Assembly (NCBI RefSeq): GCF_014203705.1
Contig: NZ_JACHJR010000001.1
Coordinates: 3,844,001-3,908,000 of the forward strand
Length of the DNA: 64,000 nucleotides
Direction: 5' to 3'
From: Kitasatospora gansuensis
GTDB taxonomy: Bacteria; Actinomycetota; Actinomycetes; Streptomycetales; Streptomycetaceae
The notes beneath the pieces are model-generated. The model was not told the DNA's origin and did not search any database. It saw nothing but the letters and a program-made list of their open reading frames with translations. The position numbers were made by a program, and so were the translations under genes. Positions 47,129 through 55,595 of this stretch are shown here, piece by piece. Each line of letters starts with the position of its first letter. The stretch's first letter is position 1.

Positions 47129-47449
47129 GTGAGTGGTGTGGCGATCTTCTGGGCGATGAGTCTGCCGGGGCTGGTCTGCGCGTTGGTGCTGGTGGCCTTC
47201 CTGGACCAGTTGGCGCTGCGGGCCGGGCGGTCGAAGTGGGTGCCCTGGCGGGGGACGGGGCGGGAGGGGCAGATCTCGGCGACCGGGTTCGAGCAGTTGC
47301 ACGCGCAGTTCGCGGCCGGGAAGCAGCACGAACTCGAGCAGCGGAAGACCACGTTGATGCTGCGGGACGAGGAGGGCGACGGTGCCCCGCCGCTCGGTCC
47401 GGTGGATCTGGACGGTGGCCGGGCGGTGCTGCGGCTGCCTCGCGGATAG
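47129..47449 (+). CDS. DUF6191 small membrane-associated protein
   Basis: A 106-aa protein with one N-terminal membrane helix (VAIFWAMSLPGLVCALVLVA), then WVPWRGTGREGQISATGFEQ and a charged region with EQRKTTLMLRDEEGDGAPPL. The pattern is that of the streptomycete DUF6191 family, function unknown. Start uncertain: GTG 47129 is used; ATG 47105 and GTG 47138 are alternatives. Confidence 0.72.
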   Translation: MSGVAIFWAMSLPGLVCALVLVAFLDQLALRAGRSKWVPWRGTGREGQISATGFEQLHAQFAAGKQHELEQRKTTLMLRDEEGDGAPPLGPVDLDGGRAVLRLPRG

Positions 47450-47656
47450 GCGCTGTTGTACGACAGGAGGCACGGCGTCAATCCCGGGTGTCGGTCGGGC
47501 GGTTGACGAGTCGCGGTGACCTCTCGGGAACGGGTTACCGATGTGTATCATCGGCCGCAGGGCGGTCCGCAGTCCGGCCGCCGGTTCGTGCTCGTACATA
47601 CCGAGGGTCCGCGGTTCTCTGGGCCCATCCACAGCAAGAAGGACGAGGTCCCCGCG

Positions 47657-47785
47657 GTGAAGAAGCTTCTCCTGGTCGCCCTGGTCGCCCTCGGCGGCTT
47701 CTTTGTCTACCGTCAGGTCCAGGCGGACCGCGCCGAGCAGGACCTGTGGACCGAGGCCACCGACCCGGTCCCGGCCGGTCGCTGA
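47657..47785 (+). CDS. DLW-39 family small membrane protein
   Basis: A 42-aa protein: KKLLLVALVALGGFFVYRQV, then QADRAEQDLWTEATDPVPAG. The short helix followed by the DLW motif (QDLW) defines this actinobacterial family of unknown function, usually upstream of tRNA-Ala. GTG 47657 follows AAGGACGAGG. The gap 47450-47656 presumably holds its promoter; no further gene is seen there. Confidence 0.85.
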   Translation: MKKLLLVALVALGGFFVYRQVQADRAEQDLWTEATDPVPAGR

Positions 47786-47917
47786 CGCGACGGACGATCT
47801 TTCGCGGGTCGGCCCTGGCCCCTCGGCCGGGGCCGACCCGACGTCCGTTCCGGACGGGGTAATTTTTGCGGGATTGCCGGGGGGAACGGGTACGCTGGTG
47901 CGCAGCACGGCGACCAC

Positions 47918-47990
47918 GGGGCTTTAGCTCAGTTGGTAGAGCGCTGCCTTTGCAAGGCAGATGTCAGGAGTTCGAGTCTCCTAAGCTCCA
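47918..47990 (+). tRNA. tRNA-Ala(TGC)
   Basis: A 73-base tRNA with acceptor GGGGCTT/AAGCTCC, anticodon TGC at 47951-47953 in the loop TTTGCAA, T arm CAGGAGTTCGAGTCTCCTA; discriminator A, no encoded CCA. The Ile and Ala tRNAs would be near neighbours without the AICE. Confidence 0.97.
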
Positions 47991-48001
47991 CAGCGTGGTG
48001 A

Positions 48002-48043
48002 CAGTACGGCCGCTGACCTGGGATCAGGTCAGCGGCCGTACTG
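48002..48043 (+). terminator. long terminator after tRNA-Ala
   Basis: Perfect 19-bp stem (CAGTACGGCCGCTGACCTG and its complement) with a 4-base loop GGAT, then CGTTTTC. Confidence 0.9.
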
Positions 48044-48073
48044 CGTTTTCCGGTGCGTGAGGGTGTCGGCGCG

Positions 48074-48883
48074 TCAGTGCGGCTTGCGCGGGTCGTGCGG
48101 CTTCGGCCGGTCCTCGTGGTCGGGGTCGTCCTCGGACGGCTTCGGGGCCGGTGCGGAGGAGGGCGACTGGGTGGACGTGGCGGTGGCGCCGGTGCCGAGC
48201 GGGCCCGAGCCGTTGAGTTCGGATCCGGAGGCCGACTCGGCCGGCGGCTCGACCAGCCACTGCGGGTTGCTGCGGCCGCGCCACCACTGCCAGGCCACCA
48301 GCCCGGAGGCGATCGCCAGCGCGCCGGCGACGGCCAGGCCGGTGGCCCAGCCGTGCCGCTGCTCCTTCTTGACGTTCTTGGCGGCCAGCCGGCTGATCTC
48401 GGCGGCGCTGACGTGGCCCTGCAGGGCGGTGAACGCGGCGGCGCCGCGGAGCTGGGCCTCCTGGGCGACGGGGGTGATCCCGGCCCTGGCCTGCTCGACC
48501 GCGTCGGTGACCCGGGGGAGCACCGTGACCCGGGCCTGGTCGGCCGCCCGGGTGGCGGAGAGCTTGGCCGCCAGAGCGGCTTCCTGGGCCCGGTGCACGG
48601 CCTTCAGGGTGTTCTGCTGGGTGTGCGGCGGCAGCGAGCCGAAGGCGTGCTCCAGCTGCGGGGCGAGGTGCTTCACGTACTGGACCCTGGCGGCCTGGGC
48701 CGCCTGGCCGGCACCGGTCCTGGCCTGGCTGCCGGCCGCTTGGACCTTGGGGCCGAGGCGGTGCCTGGCGTCGTCCATGACGGCCGCGTAGTACTGGGCG
48801 GTCTCCTTGGCGGTGGCGGCATAGGGCGCGAGGGTGTCCCTGGCCTTGTCGGCGGTGTCGCGGGCTGAGTCCAAGCGGGTCAC
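48074..48883 (-). CDS. DUF5324 membrane protein
   Basis: A 269-aa protein. The first 185 residues are Ala/Gln-rich amphipathic helices ([40 protein letters not shown]), then one membrane helix ([20 protein letters not shown]) and a Ser/Pro/acidic tail ending HDPRKPH. This matches the DUF5324 family found next to ppiA in streptomycetes; function unknown. GTG 48883 follows GAGGAGGAG; the frame above it runs into the ppiA promoter. Confidence 0.85.
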   Translation of the reverse strand: MTRLDSARDTADKARDTLAPYAATAKETAQYYAAVMDDARHRLGPKVQAAGSQARTGAGQAAQAARVQYVKHLAPQLEHAFGSLPPHTQQNTLKAVHRAQEAALAAKLSATRAADQARVTVLPRVTDAVEQARAGITPVAQEAQLRGAAAFTALQGHVSAAEISRLAAKNVKKEQRHGWATGLAVAGALAIASGLVAWQWWRGRSNPQWLVEPPAESASGSELNGSGPLGTGATATSTQSPSSAPAPKPSEDDPDHEDRPKPHDPRKPH

Positions 48884-49075
48884 GAGCTTCTCCTCCTCGG
48901 TGGCGTCCTGTATGCACATTTCCACCTGATTGGAGATCATGCATGTCAGTTTGTCCGACGGCGCGCCGGGTTGCTCCGGACGCGGGTGTCGAAAGGCGTG
49001 CACTGCCCCGGACGGCGGACAGGTCATGGGATGATTCGAAGGTCAGTTGACCTAGAGAGAGAAGGAAGGCACACC

Positions 49076-49600
49076 GTGGCCGAGAACCTGATCGCGACCC
49101 TGAAGACCAACCGGGGCGACATCGTGGTCGAGCTCTTCCCGAACCACGCGCCGAAGACGGTTGCCAACTTCGTGGAGCTCGCCGAGGGCACCCGTGAGTG
49201 GACCGACCCGCGCACCGGCCAGAAGTCGAACGCGCCGCTGTACAACGGCACCGTGTTCCACCGCGTGATCGAGGGCTTCATGCTCCAGGGCGGCGACCCG
49301 CTGGGCACCGGCACCGGTGGCCCGGGCTACAAGTTCGCCGACGAGTTCCACCCCGACCTGGCGTTCACCCAGCCGTACCTGCTGGCGATGGCCAACGCCG
49401 GCCCGGGCACCAACGGCTCGCAGTTCTTCATCACGGTCGCGCCGACCACCTGGCTGACCGGCAAGCACACCATCTTCGGCCAGGTCACCGACGCGGCCAG
49501 CCAGAAGATCGTGCAGGAGATCTCCGAGGGCCCGACCGGTCGTAACGACCGCCCGACCAAGGACATCGTGATCGAGTCGGTCGAGATCACCCGCGGCTGA
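49076..49600 (+). CDS. ppiA: peptidyl-prolyl cis-trans isomerase (cyclophilin)
   Basis: A 174-aa cyclophilin that isomerises prolyl bonds during folding. Visible motifs: [20 protein letters not shown], the active-site [38 protein letters not shown] and [14 protein letters not shown]. No signal peptide, so cytoplasmic. GTG 49076 has GAAGGAAGG about 6 bases upstream. The rhomboid gene follows after 92 bp. Confidence 0.96.
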   Translation: MAENLIATLKTNRGDIVVELFPNHAPKTVANFVELAEGTREWTDPRTGQKSNAPLYNGTVFHRVIEGFMLQGGDPLGTGTGGPGYKFADEFHPDLAFTQPYLLAMANAGPGTNGSQFFITVAPTTWLTGKHTIFGQVTDAASQKIVQEISEGPTGRNDRPTKDIVIESVEITRG

Positions 49601-49692
49601 CGATCCGTCGGCAGTAGCCTTGCGGTCCCGGTGGTACCCCGCTGTGCGGTGGCGCCACCGGGACCGGTCGTTGTTGAGGGAGGGAACCGCGG

Positions 49693-50583
49693 ATGCTTCC
49701 GGACGAGCCGGCCAGGACCGGCGCCGAGGGCGGCCACCGGCTGCCCGGCTGCTACCGGCACCCCGAGCGGGAGACCGGGATCTCCTGCGGGCGCTGTGGG
49801 CGGCCGATCTGCCCGGAGTGCATGGTGAGCGCCTCGGTGGGCTTCCACTGCCCGGAGTGCGTCCAGGGCGGCCACCAGGACGCCCGGCAGGCCAGGACCA
49901 GGTTCGGCGGGCTGCCGGTCGCGGACGGGGCGCTGGTCACCAAGACGCTGATCGGGCTCAACCTGCTGGTCTTCGTGCTGACCGAGTACATCCGGCCGGA
50001 GTGGTGGGACACACTGGCGCTGCAGAGCGCGGTGCCGCCGCACTGGTTCGAGGCGTACGGGGTGGCCGCCGGCCCGGACGAGTGGTACCGGCTGGTGACG
50101 GCGATGTTCGTGCACGGCGGGGTGATGCACCTGGTGATGAACATGGTGTCGCTCTGGGTGCTGGGCCCGCAGTTGGAGCTGGTGCTCGGGCGGCTGCGCT
50201 TCGTCGGTCTCTACTTCGCCTCCGGGCTGATGGGCGGGGCCTTCTCGTACCTGTTCGCCGGGGAGAAGCTGAACTCGGTCGGTGCCTCGGGTGCGATCTT
50301 CGGGCTGCTCGGGGCGACGGCGGTGCTGTACCGGGTCAGCCGGGTGCCGCTCGGGCCGGTGATCGCGCTGCTGGTCTTCAACCTGGTGATCACCTTCTCG
50401 CTGAGCAGGGTGATCGACTGGCGCGCGCACCTGGGCGGGCTGATCGCGGGGGCCGTCACGGGAGTGGGGCTGATGTACGCCCCGCAGGCCAGGCGTGGGC
50501 TGGTGCAGGGCCTGACGGTGGCCGCGGTGCTGCTGGCGGCGGTGCTGATCGTGGTGCTGCAGACGGCCCGTCTGAACGGTTGA
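49693..50583 (+). CDS. rhomboid family intramembrane serine protease
   Basis: A 296-aa protein. The N-terminus has a B-box-like zinc region (GISCGRCGRPICPECMVSAS, then GFHCPEC). Six hydrophobic helices follow; the catalytic Ser is in LNSVGASGAIFGLLGATAVL and the catalytic His in WRAHLGGLIAGAVTG. The substrate is not known. ATG 49693 follows GAGGGAGGGAACCGCGG. The zinc finger and position after ppiA match other streptomycetes. Confidence 0.92.
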   Translation: MLPDEPARTGAEGGHRLPGCYRHPERETGISCGRCGRPICPECMVSASVGFHCPECVQGGHQDARQARTRFGGLPVADGALVTKTLIGLNLLVFVLTEYIRPEWWDTLALQSAVPPHWFEAYGVAAGPDEWYRLVTAMFVHGGVMHLVMNMVSLWVLGPQLELVLGRLRFVGLYFASGLMGGAFSYLFAGEKLNSVGASGAIFGLLGATAVLYRVSRVPLGPVIALLVFNLVITFSLSRVIDWRAHLGGLIAGAVTGVGLMYAPQARRGLVQGLTVAAVLLAAVLIVVLQTARLNG

Positions 50584-50604
50584 TCCCCAGGGCCGGACCG
50601 GTGT

Positions 50605-50784
50605 TTGTCCACAGTCCCGGCCGGGGTACGCACAGCCGATGTCAGTGGGAACTGCTAGGTCCTCGGTCTACGCGCGTCCTCCTGGTAATTCGACCGGAAT
50701 TCGGAGAAAGCTGCGGAGCTCGAACGGAAAAGTTATCCACAGGCCGGGTCGACTTTTCCCCAGTGTGGATAACCGTGTGGACAA
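50605..50784. promoter_or_regulatory. cluster of four perfect DnaA boxes outside oriC
   Basis: TTGTCCACA at 50605, TTATCCACA at 50733, TGTGGATAA at 50764 and TGTGGACAA at 50776, within 180 bp of the rhomboid-crgA gap, 30 kb from oriC. Non-oriC clusters that bind DnaA are known in S. coelicolor. Confidence 0.75.
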
Positions 50785-50829
50785 CCCGATCGTCCGATCG
50801 CCGGGAGCACCCGTTCCAGGCACGCCGAA

Positions 50830-50857
50830 GCACCGCTCCGGTCGCCCGGAGCGGTGC
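50830..50857 (-). terminator. terminator after crgA
   Basis: GCACCGCTCCGG / CCGGAGCGGTGC perfect 12-bp stem with a 4-base loop TCGC, 25 bp past the crgA stop. Confidence 0.8.
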
Positions 50858-50882
50858 TCGGGAAGAACTCAGCGGGGGAGCG

Positions 50883-51137
50883 TCACTTCCACTGTGTGGA
50901 GACGCCGAAGCCGGCCGCGATGAAGCCGAAGCCCGCCAGGATGTTCCAGTTGCCCCAGTCCTGGATCGGCCAGCTGCCGCTCGTCACGTAGTAGGTGACG
51001 ATCCAGACCAGACCGATCAGGAACAGCGCGAGCATCAGGGGTGCCACCCAGCTGCGCCCGGAACTGAGCTTCACCGCTGTCGTGCCGGACGGCGGCGGGG
51101 TGTAGTCGGACTTCTTGCGGAGTCGAGACTTCGGCAC
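50883..51137 (-). CDS. crgA: cell division inhibitor CrgA
   Basis: An 84-aa membrane protein that restrains FtsZ ring formation in aerial hyphae. Sequence: [20 protein letters not shown], then two helices ([40 protein letters not shown]). This is the complete CrgA pattern. GTG 51137 has AGGAG 8 bases upstream. It diverges from the DUF881 gene. Confidence 0.94.
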   Translation of the reverse strand: MPKSRLRKKSDYTPPPSGTTAVKLSSGRSWVAPLMLALFLIGLVWIVTYYVTSGSWPIQDWGNWNILAGFGFIAAGFGVSTQWK

Positions 51138-51339
51138 GAGGGGTTCTCCTGTCGATGCGCTGTGACCGCGCAGGGTGCAGCGGGGGCGGGCGGCTGTGGG
51201 GACCGGGCAGGTACGGAAACGGTCGGTCCGGGTGTCCACGGGCCGAAAACCCGCAGCATGGACCGGACCGGTGCTCCGCACATGCCACCGGCGTCCGTTA
51301 GCGTAGTGGCTCGCCGGGTCGTAAGGAGATAAGGGTACG

Positions 51340-52110
51340 GTGCCGAATTCCACGATTCCTTCCCGTTCCGGGCCGGAGCGCGCTCCGCGCACCCGAATTG
51401 TCGGACGTGCCCTGACCTGCACCGTGTTCGCGATGGCGGGTCTGCTCTTCTACATCAGCGCGGACACCGCCCGCGGCACCGATCTGCGCACCGACAACTC
51501 GCTGCTCAGACTCAGCGACGTGATACGCCAGCGGAGCACCCAGAACCAGCAGGCGCAGGCCGAGCTCAGCGATCTGCAGGGGCAGGTGGACGCGCTCGCC
51601 AAGGGCCGGGGCCAGAGCCCCGCCGAGGCCGACCGGCTGACCGTGCTCCAGCAGGAGGCCGGTCTGCAGGCCCTGCAGGGCCCCGGGCTGACCGTCACGC
51701 TCAACGACGCGCCGCCCAACGCCACCGCCCGGCTGCCCGGCATCCCGGCCCCCGGCGTCAACGACCTGGTGATCCACCAGCAGGACATCCAGGCCGTGGT
51801 GAACGCGCTCTGGCGGGGCGGCGCCGAGGGCATCCAGGTGATGGACCAGCGGCTGATCTCCACCAGCGCGGTCCGCTGCGTCGGCAACACCCTGCTGCTG
51901 CAGGGCCGGGTCTACTCCCCGCCGTACGTGATCAAGGCGGTCGGGAAGACCGACCGGCTGCGGTCCGCGGTCAACGCCGACCCGACCATCGCCAACTACC
52001 TCCAGTACGTCGAGGCGTACGGCCTCGGCTGGAAGCTCCAGGAGAGCAACGACCTCGCGGTGCCCGGATACACCGGAACGGTCGACCTGCGCACGGCTTC
52101 CGGTCAGTAA
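51340..52110 (+). CDS. DUF881 family membrane protein
   Basis: A 256-aa protein with one N-terminal helix ([20 protein letters not shown]), a coiled coil at about residues 60-110 ([20 protein letters not shown]) and the extracytoplasmic DUF881 domain ([40 protein letters not shown]). Relatives (YlxW/YlxX) lie in division gene clusters of Gram-positives. GTG 51340 follows GTAAGGAG. It lies beside crgA, suggesting a division or sporulation role (inference). Confidence 0.88.
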   Translation: MPNSTIPSRSGPERAPRTRIVGRALTCTVFAMAGLLFYISADTARGTDLRTDNSLLRLSDVIRQRSTQNQQAQAELSDLQGQVDALAKGRGQSPAEADRLTVLQQEAGLQALQGPGLTVTLNDAPPNATARLPGIPAPGVNDLVIHQQDIQAVVNALWRGGAEGIQVMDQRLISTSAVRCVGNTLLLQGRVYSPPYVIKAVGKTDRLRSAVNADPTIANYLQYVEAYGLGWKLQESNDLAVPGYTGTVDLRTASGQ

Positions 52111-52180
52111 CGGGACAGCGCACCTGCCCGGCGGGGGCCGCCGTCTACTCTTGACCCCGACCCGAACTCCGAGGAGCACC

Positions 52181-52354
52181 ATGTACGGCTGGATCTGGCG
52201 GCACCTGCCGGGGAACGCTGCTGTCCGCGCGGTGCTCGCGCTGCTGCTGGTGCTCGGAGTGGTCTACGTCCTGTTCCAGTTCGTCTTCCCGTGGGCGGAA
52301 CCATTGCTCCCCTTCGGTGACGTCACGGTGGACGAGGGCAGCGGCGTCGGCTGA
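52181..52354 (+). CDS. small one-helix membrane protein
   Basis: A 57-aa protein: MYGWIWRHLPGNAAVRAVLA, then LLLVLGVVYVLFQFVFPWAE and an acidic end. ATG 52181 has GAGGAG 6 bases upstream, which supports it strongly. Conserved between the DUF881 and pabA genes in streptomycetes; function unknown. Confidence 0.8.
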   Translation: MYGWIWRHLPGNAAVRAVLALLLVLGVVYVLFQFVFPWAEPLLPFGDVTVDEGSGVG

Positions 52355-52406
52355 GCCGCGTCACCTCCACCGGTCCGACCAGTACCAGCCCAGGAGTAGC
52401 GCACCG

Positions 52407-53069
52407 ATGACCGCCGCAGGCAACCCGCCCCGGATTCTCGTGGTCGACAACTACGACAGCTTCGTCTTCAACCTGGTCCAGTACCTCTACCAGCTCGGCG
52501 CCACCTGCGAGGTGGTCCGCAACGACGAGGTGACGGTGGATCACGCCGTCCGCCGGGACGGCGCGCTGGGCTTCGACGGGGTGCTGCTCTCCCCCGGCCC
52601 CGGGGCGCCCGAGGAGGCCGGGGTCTGCATCGAGATGGTGCACCACTGCGCCCGGATCGGGCTGCCGCTGTTCGGCGTCTGCCTGGGCCTGCAGTCGATC
52701 GCGGTGGCGTACGGCGCGGTGGTCGGCCGGGCGCCCGAGCTGCTGCACGGCAAGGTCTCGCCGGTCACCCACCGGGACGGCGGCGTGTTCGCCGGGCTGC
52801 CCTCGCCGCTGACCGCCACCCGCTACCACTCGCTCGCGGTCGAGCCGGCCACCGTGCCGGCCGAGCTGGACGTCACCGCGGAGACCGCCAGCGGGGTCAT
52901 CATGGGCCTGAGGCACCGTGAGCTCCCGGTCGAGGGCGTGCAGTTCCACCCGGAGTCGGTGCTCACCGAGGGCGGGCACCGGATGCTGGCCAACTGGCTG
53001 GCCGAGTGCGGCTACCCGGAGGCGGTCGGCCGCTCGGCCGGGCTCGCCCCGGTGATCGGCCGGGGCTGA
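52407..53069 (+). CDS. anthranilate/aminodeoxychorismate synthase component II (glutamine amidotransferase)
   Basis: A 220-aa class I glutamine amidotransferase that supplies ammonia to chorismate-using synthases (PabA or TrpG). Motifs: ILVVDNYDSFVFNLVQYLYQ, LLSPGPGAPEEAGV, the nucleophile Cys in LPLFGVCLGLQSIAVAYG, and the HPE triad end VEGVQFHPESVLTEGG. No trp genes are near, so folate (PabA) is as likely as tryptophan. ATG 52407 follows CAGGAGTAGC. Confidence 0.9.
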   Translation: MTAAGNPPRILVVDNYDSFVFNLVQYLYQLGATCEVVRNDEVTVDHAVRRDGALGFDGVLLSPGPGAPEEAGVCIEMVHHCARIGLPLFGVCLGLQSIAVAYGAVVGRAPELLHGKVSPVTHRDGGVFAGLPSPLTATRYHSLAVEPATVPAELDVTAETASGVIMGLRHRELPVEGVQFHPESVLTEGGHRMLANWLAECGYPEAVGRSAGLAPVIGRG

Positions 53070-53072
53070 GCC

Positions 53073-54020
53073 GTGACGGCGGTACGCCCGGAGGGGCGCG
53101 CGCAGGGCGATCCGGCGGGCGGAGCGGGTGACTGGGGAGTCTACGAGCCGGTCGAGGACCAGCCTTGGTCCGACGACCGGACCATGCAGCTGCGGGTGGT
53201 GCCCTCCCAGGTGCTGCCCCCGCCGGGGCGGCGGGCCGACCGGCGCCGTACCGGGCTGAGTTCGGGCAGCGGCCGCCGCCGGGCCGCCGGGCGGGCCGGC
53301 GTGGGCGTGGCCCGGCCCAAGGAGCGCCGCCGGGTGGTGGCGGCCCGGGTGGTCGGTGAGCTGTTCATCACGCTCGGCCTGGTGATGCTGCTGTTCGTCT
53401 CGTACCAGCTGTGGTGGACCAACGTGCAGGCCGACGCGGCCGCCGACGGCACCCGCAGCCAGCTGGAGCAGCAGTGGAGCCAGGCGCTCCAGACACCGCC
53501 CGCCACCCCCGCGCCCGGGGCGAGCCCGCCGCCGGTGGGCGCCTTCGAGCCTGGGCAGGGCTTCGCGATCCTGTACATCCCCAAGCTCGGCCTGAAGTAC
53601 CCGATCGCCGAGGGCACGGTGAAGGAGAAGGTGCTCGACAAGGGCCTGGTCGGCCACTACACCGGCACCGCGATGCCCGCCGACAAGGCCGGCAACTTCG
53701 CGATCGCCGCGCACCGTACGACGCACGGTCAGCCGTTCCGGAAGATCGGCCAGTTGGTGCCCGGCGACCAGATCGTGGTGGAGACCGCGACCTCGTACTT
53801 CACCTACCAGGTCGCGGGCGGCATCCCGGAGACCCCGCCGTCGAACGTCACGGTGATCCAGCCGGTGCCGAAGGGCTCGCCCTTCAAGGAGGCGGGCCGC
53901 TACATCACCCTCACGACATGCACGCCGGAGTTCAGTGCCAGGGGAAGGCTGATCGTCTTTGGCAAGATGGTCGAGGAACGACCGAGGAGCCAGGGACAGC
54001 CCGCCGCACTGAACGGCTGA
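53073..54020 (+). CDS. class E sortase 1
   Basis: A 315-aa transpeptidase that anchors LAXTG-type proteins to the cell wall. The cytoplasmic N-terminus is long and basic, with one helix (LFITLGLVMLLFVSYQLWW). The sortase domain (about 155-305) has the catalytic His in NFAIAAHRTTHGQPFRKIG, Cys in TLTTCTPEF, and Arg in FSARGRLIVFG. GTG 53073 is 3 bp after the pabA stop. Sortases of this kind attach long chaplins and are needed for aerial growth in S. coelicolor. Confidence 0.92.
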   Translation: MTAVRPEGRAQGDPAGGAGDWGVYEPVEDQPWSDDRTMQLRVVPSQVLPPPGRRADRRRTGLSSGSGRRRAAGRAGVGVARPKERRRVVAARVVGELFITLGLVMLLFVSYQLWWTNVQADAAADGTRSQLEQQWSQALQTPPATPAPGASPPPVGAFEPGQGFAILYIPKLGLKYPIAEGTVKEKVLDKGLVGHYTGTAMPADKAGNFAIAAHRTTHGQPFRKIGQLVPGDQIVVETATSYFTYQVAGGIPETPPSNVTVIQPVPKGSPFKEAGRYITLTTCTPEFSARGRLIVFGKMVEERPRSQGQPAALNG

Positions 54021-54042
54021 CAGGCCGACAGAGGGGCACACC

Positions 54043-54774
54043 GTGGAGAGCCAGCTCACCTCCGCTACCGGGCGCCGCAGTCGGGGCGCGGCCGTGCTGG
54101 GCGTGGTCGGCGAGCTGCTGATCACCGCCGGGCTGGTGCTGGCCCTCTTCGTCGGCTACTCGCTGTGGTGGACCGGGGTGGTGGCGGACCGTCAGGCGGA
54201 CACCGCCACCGACCGGCTGCGGGACACCTGGTCCGCGGCCCCGGCCGTGCCCGGGGCTCCGGCGGCCGCCGGCCCGCCGGTGTACGCCGTCGGTGACGGC
54301 ATCGGCTTCCTGCACGTCCCCGCCCTCGGCAAGGGCAACCAGACGCTGATCCGGATGGGCACCGAACCGGCGATACTCAACGAGGGCGTCGCCGGGGTCT
54401 ACGAGGGCCCGTACCGCTCCGCGATGCCCTGGGACGCCCAGGGCAACTTCACCCTGGCCGCCCACCGCGACGGCCACGGCGCCCGCTTCCACGACCTGGA
54501 CAAGGTCGCCCCGGGCGACGCCGTCGTCGTCGAGACCCGCGACCACTGGTACGTCTACCGGGTCGACGGCGCCCTCCCACAGACCTCCAAGTACGACACC
54601 GGCATCATCGCCCCGATCCCCAAGGGCTCCCCGTACACCGGCCCCGGCCGCTACCTCACCCTGACCACCTGCACGCCCGTCTACACCTCCCGCTACCGGA
54701 TGGCGGTCTGGGCCTCGCTGACCCGGGTGGACCCGGTGGACGCCGACCGGACGCCGCCGGCGGAGCTGCGCTGA
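54043..54774 (+). CDS. class E sortase 2
   Basis: A 243-aa second sortase 22 bp after the first. One helix (GELLITAGLVLALFVGYSLW), then the catalytic His in TLAAHRDGHGARFHDLD, Cys in TLTTCTPVYTS and Arg in RYRMAVWASL. GTG 54043 follows GAGGGGCAC. The pair probably arose by duplication and is standard in streptomycetes. Confidence 0.92.
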   Translation: MESQLTSATGRRSRGAAVLGVVGELLITAGLVLALFVGYSLWWTGVVADRQADTATDRLRDTWSAAPAVPGAPAAAGPPVYAVGDGIGFLHVPALGKGNQTLIRMGTEPAILNEGVAGVYEGPYRSAMPWDAQGNFTLAAHRDGHGARFHDLDKVAPGDAVVVETRDHWYVYRVDGALPQTSKYDTGIIAPIPKGSPYTGPGRYLTLTTCTPVYTSRYRMAVWASLTRVDPVDADRTPPAELR

Positions 54775-54914
54775 CCTGGTGTGTTCCGGCCGGTGAGCGC
54801 TCCCGGGGCACACCCGTGCGCTCGGCTGGGGCAGTGACGGCCAGTCAGAACTCCTCGTTTGGTAGGGCGGTGCCGGGCCACCAGGGCCCGGGCCGTACGA
54901 CCGAGGTGAGAATC

Positions 54915-55547
54915 ATGGACCGTGAAGCGGTGTTGCTGGAGTCCCGGACGATGCGCGGCGGGATGGTCGAGCGGACCGAGCTGCTCGACCGGGTCAAGGC
55001 GCTGCTGCTGCTCCCGGACGGGGTGCACGTCACCGGGCGGATGGTTGCCGACTACTTCGAGGTTGGGGACAAGGCTGTGGAAAGCCTGGTGCACAGGCAC
55101 CGGGCGGAGTTGACGGAGCACGGCTACCACGTGCTCAAGGGCGCTGACCTGCGGGAGTTTGTCTCCTTCAACATGAAGGAGACTAAAGCCCCCGGATCCG
55201 GCCTGGGGATTTTCCCCCGCAGGGCGGTGCTCAACGTCGCCATGCTGCTGCGTGGCAGCGCCGTGGCCCGAGCCGTCCGCCGGGAGCTGTTGGAGCTGGC
55301 CGACGGGTCGGGGGAGGACACCGCCGCGCTGCGGCGGGAGGTTGCGCAGCTGCGGGCGGAGGTGGCCGAGCTCAGGGTGTTGGTGCTGGCGATGCACCGT
55401 CAGGCCCGGTTGGACCGGGAGATGATAGCCGGGCTGAGCGTCCGGATGGCGTCCTGCCAGGGGGAGGTGCGGACGTTGGGCGGGCGGGTGGATCTGCTGT
55501 GCACGATGCTCGCGTCGCCGCACGGCGGGCGTCGTCGGCGGCGCTGA
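54915..55547 (+). CDS. phage-antirepressor-like DNA-binding protein, unknown function
   Basis: A 210-aa protein between the sortases and pknB. The N-terminal half resembles a winged-helix/Rha-like region (RVKALLLLPDGVHVTGRMVA, then DYFEVGDKAVESLVHRHRAE). It is followed by FPRRAVLNVAMLLRGSAVAR, AVRRELLELADG, a pattern common in phage-associated ORF6N or antirepressor-type proteins. A coiled coil (ALRREVAQLRAEVAELRVLV) and a basic end (HGGRRRRR) close it. ATG 54915 has GAGGTGAG upstream. In S. coelicolor I recall pknB lying directly after the sortase gene, so this looks like an insertion; that comparison is from memory. Confidence 0.6.
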   Translation: MDREAVLLESRTMRGGMVERTELLDRVKALLLLPDGVHVTGRMVADYFEVGDKAVESLVHRHRAELTEHGYHVLKGADLREFVSFNMKETKAPGSGLGIFPRRAVLNVAMLLRGSAVARAVRRELLELADGSGEDTAALRREVAQLRAEVAELRVLVLAMHRQARLDREMIAGLSVRMASCQGEVRTLGGRVDLLCTMLASPHGGRRRRR

Positions 55548-55557
55548 CCGGGAACGC

Positions 55558-55589
55558 GTGAGGGGCCGCCCAGCTGGGCGGCCCCTCAC
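55558..55589. terminator. bidirectional terminator between the unknown gene and pknB
   Basis: Perfect 32-bp palindrome, GTGAGGGGCCGCCCAG and its complement, between two converging stops. Confidence 0.85.
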
Positions 55590-55595
55590 GGTCTG

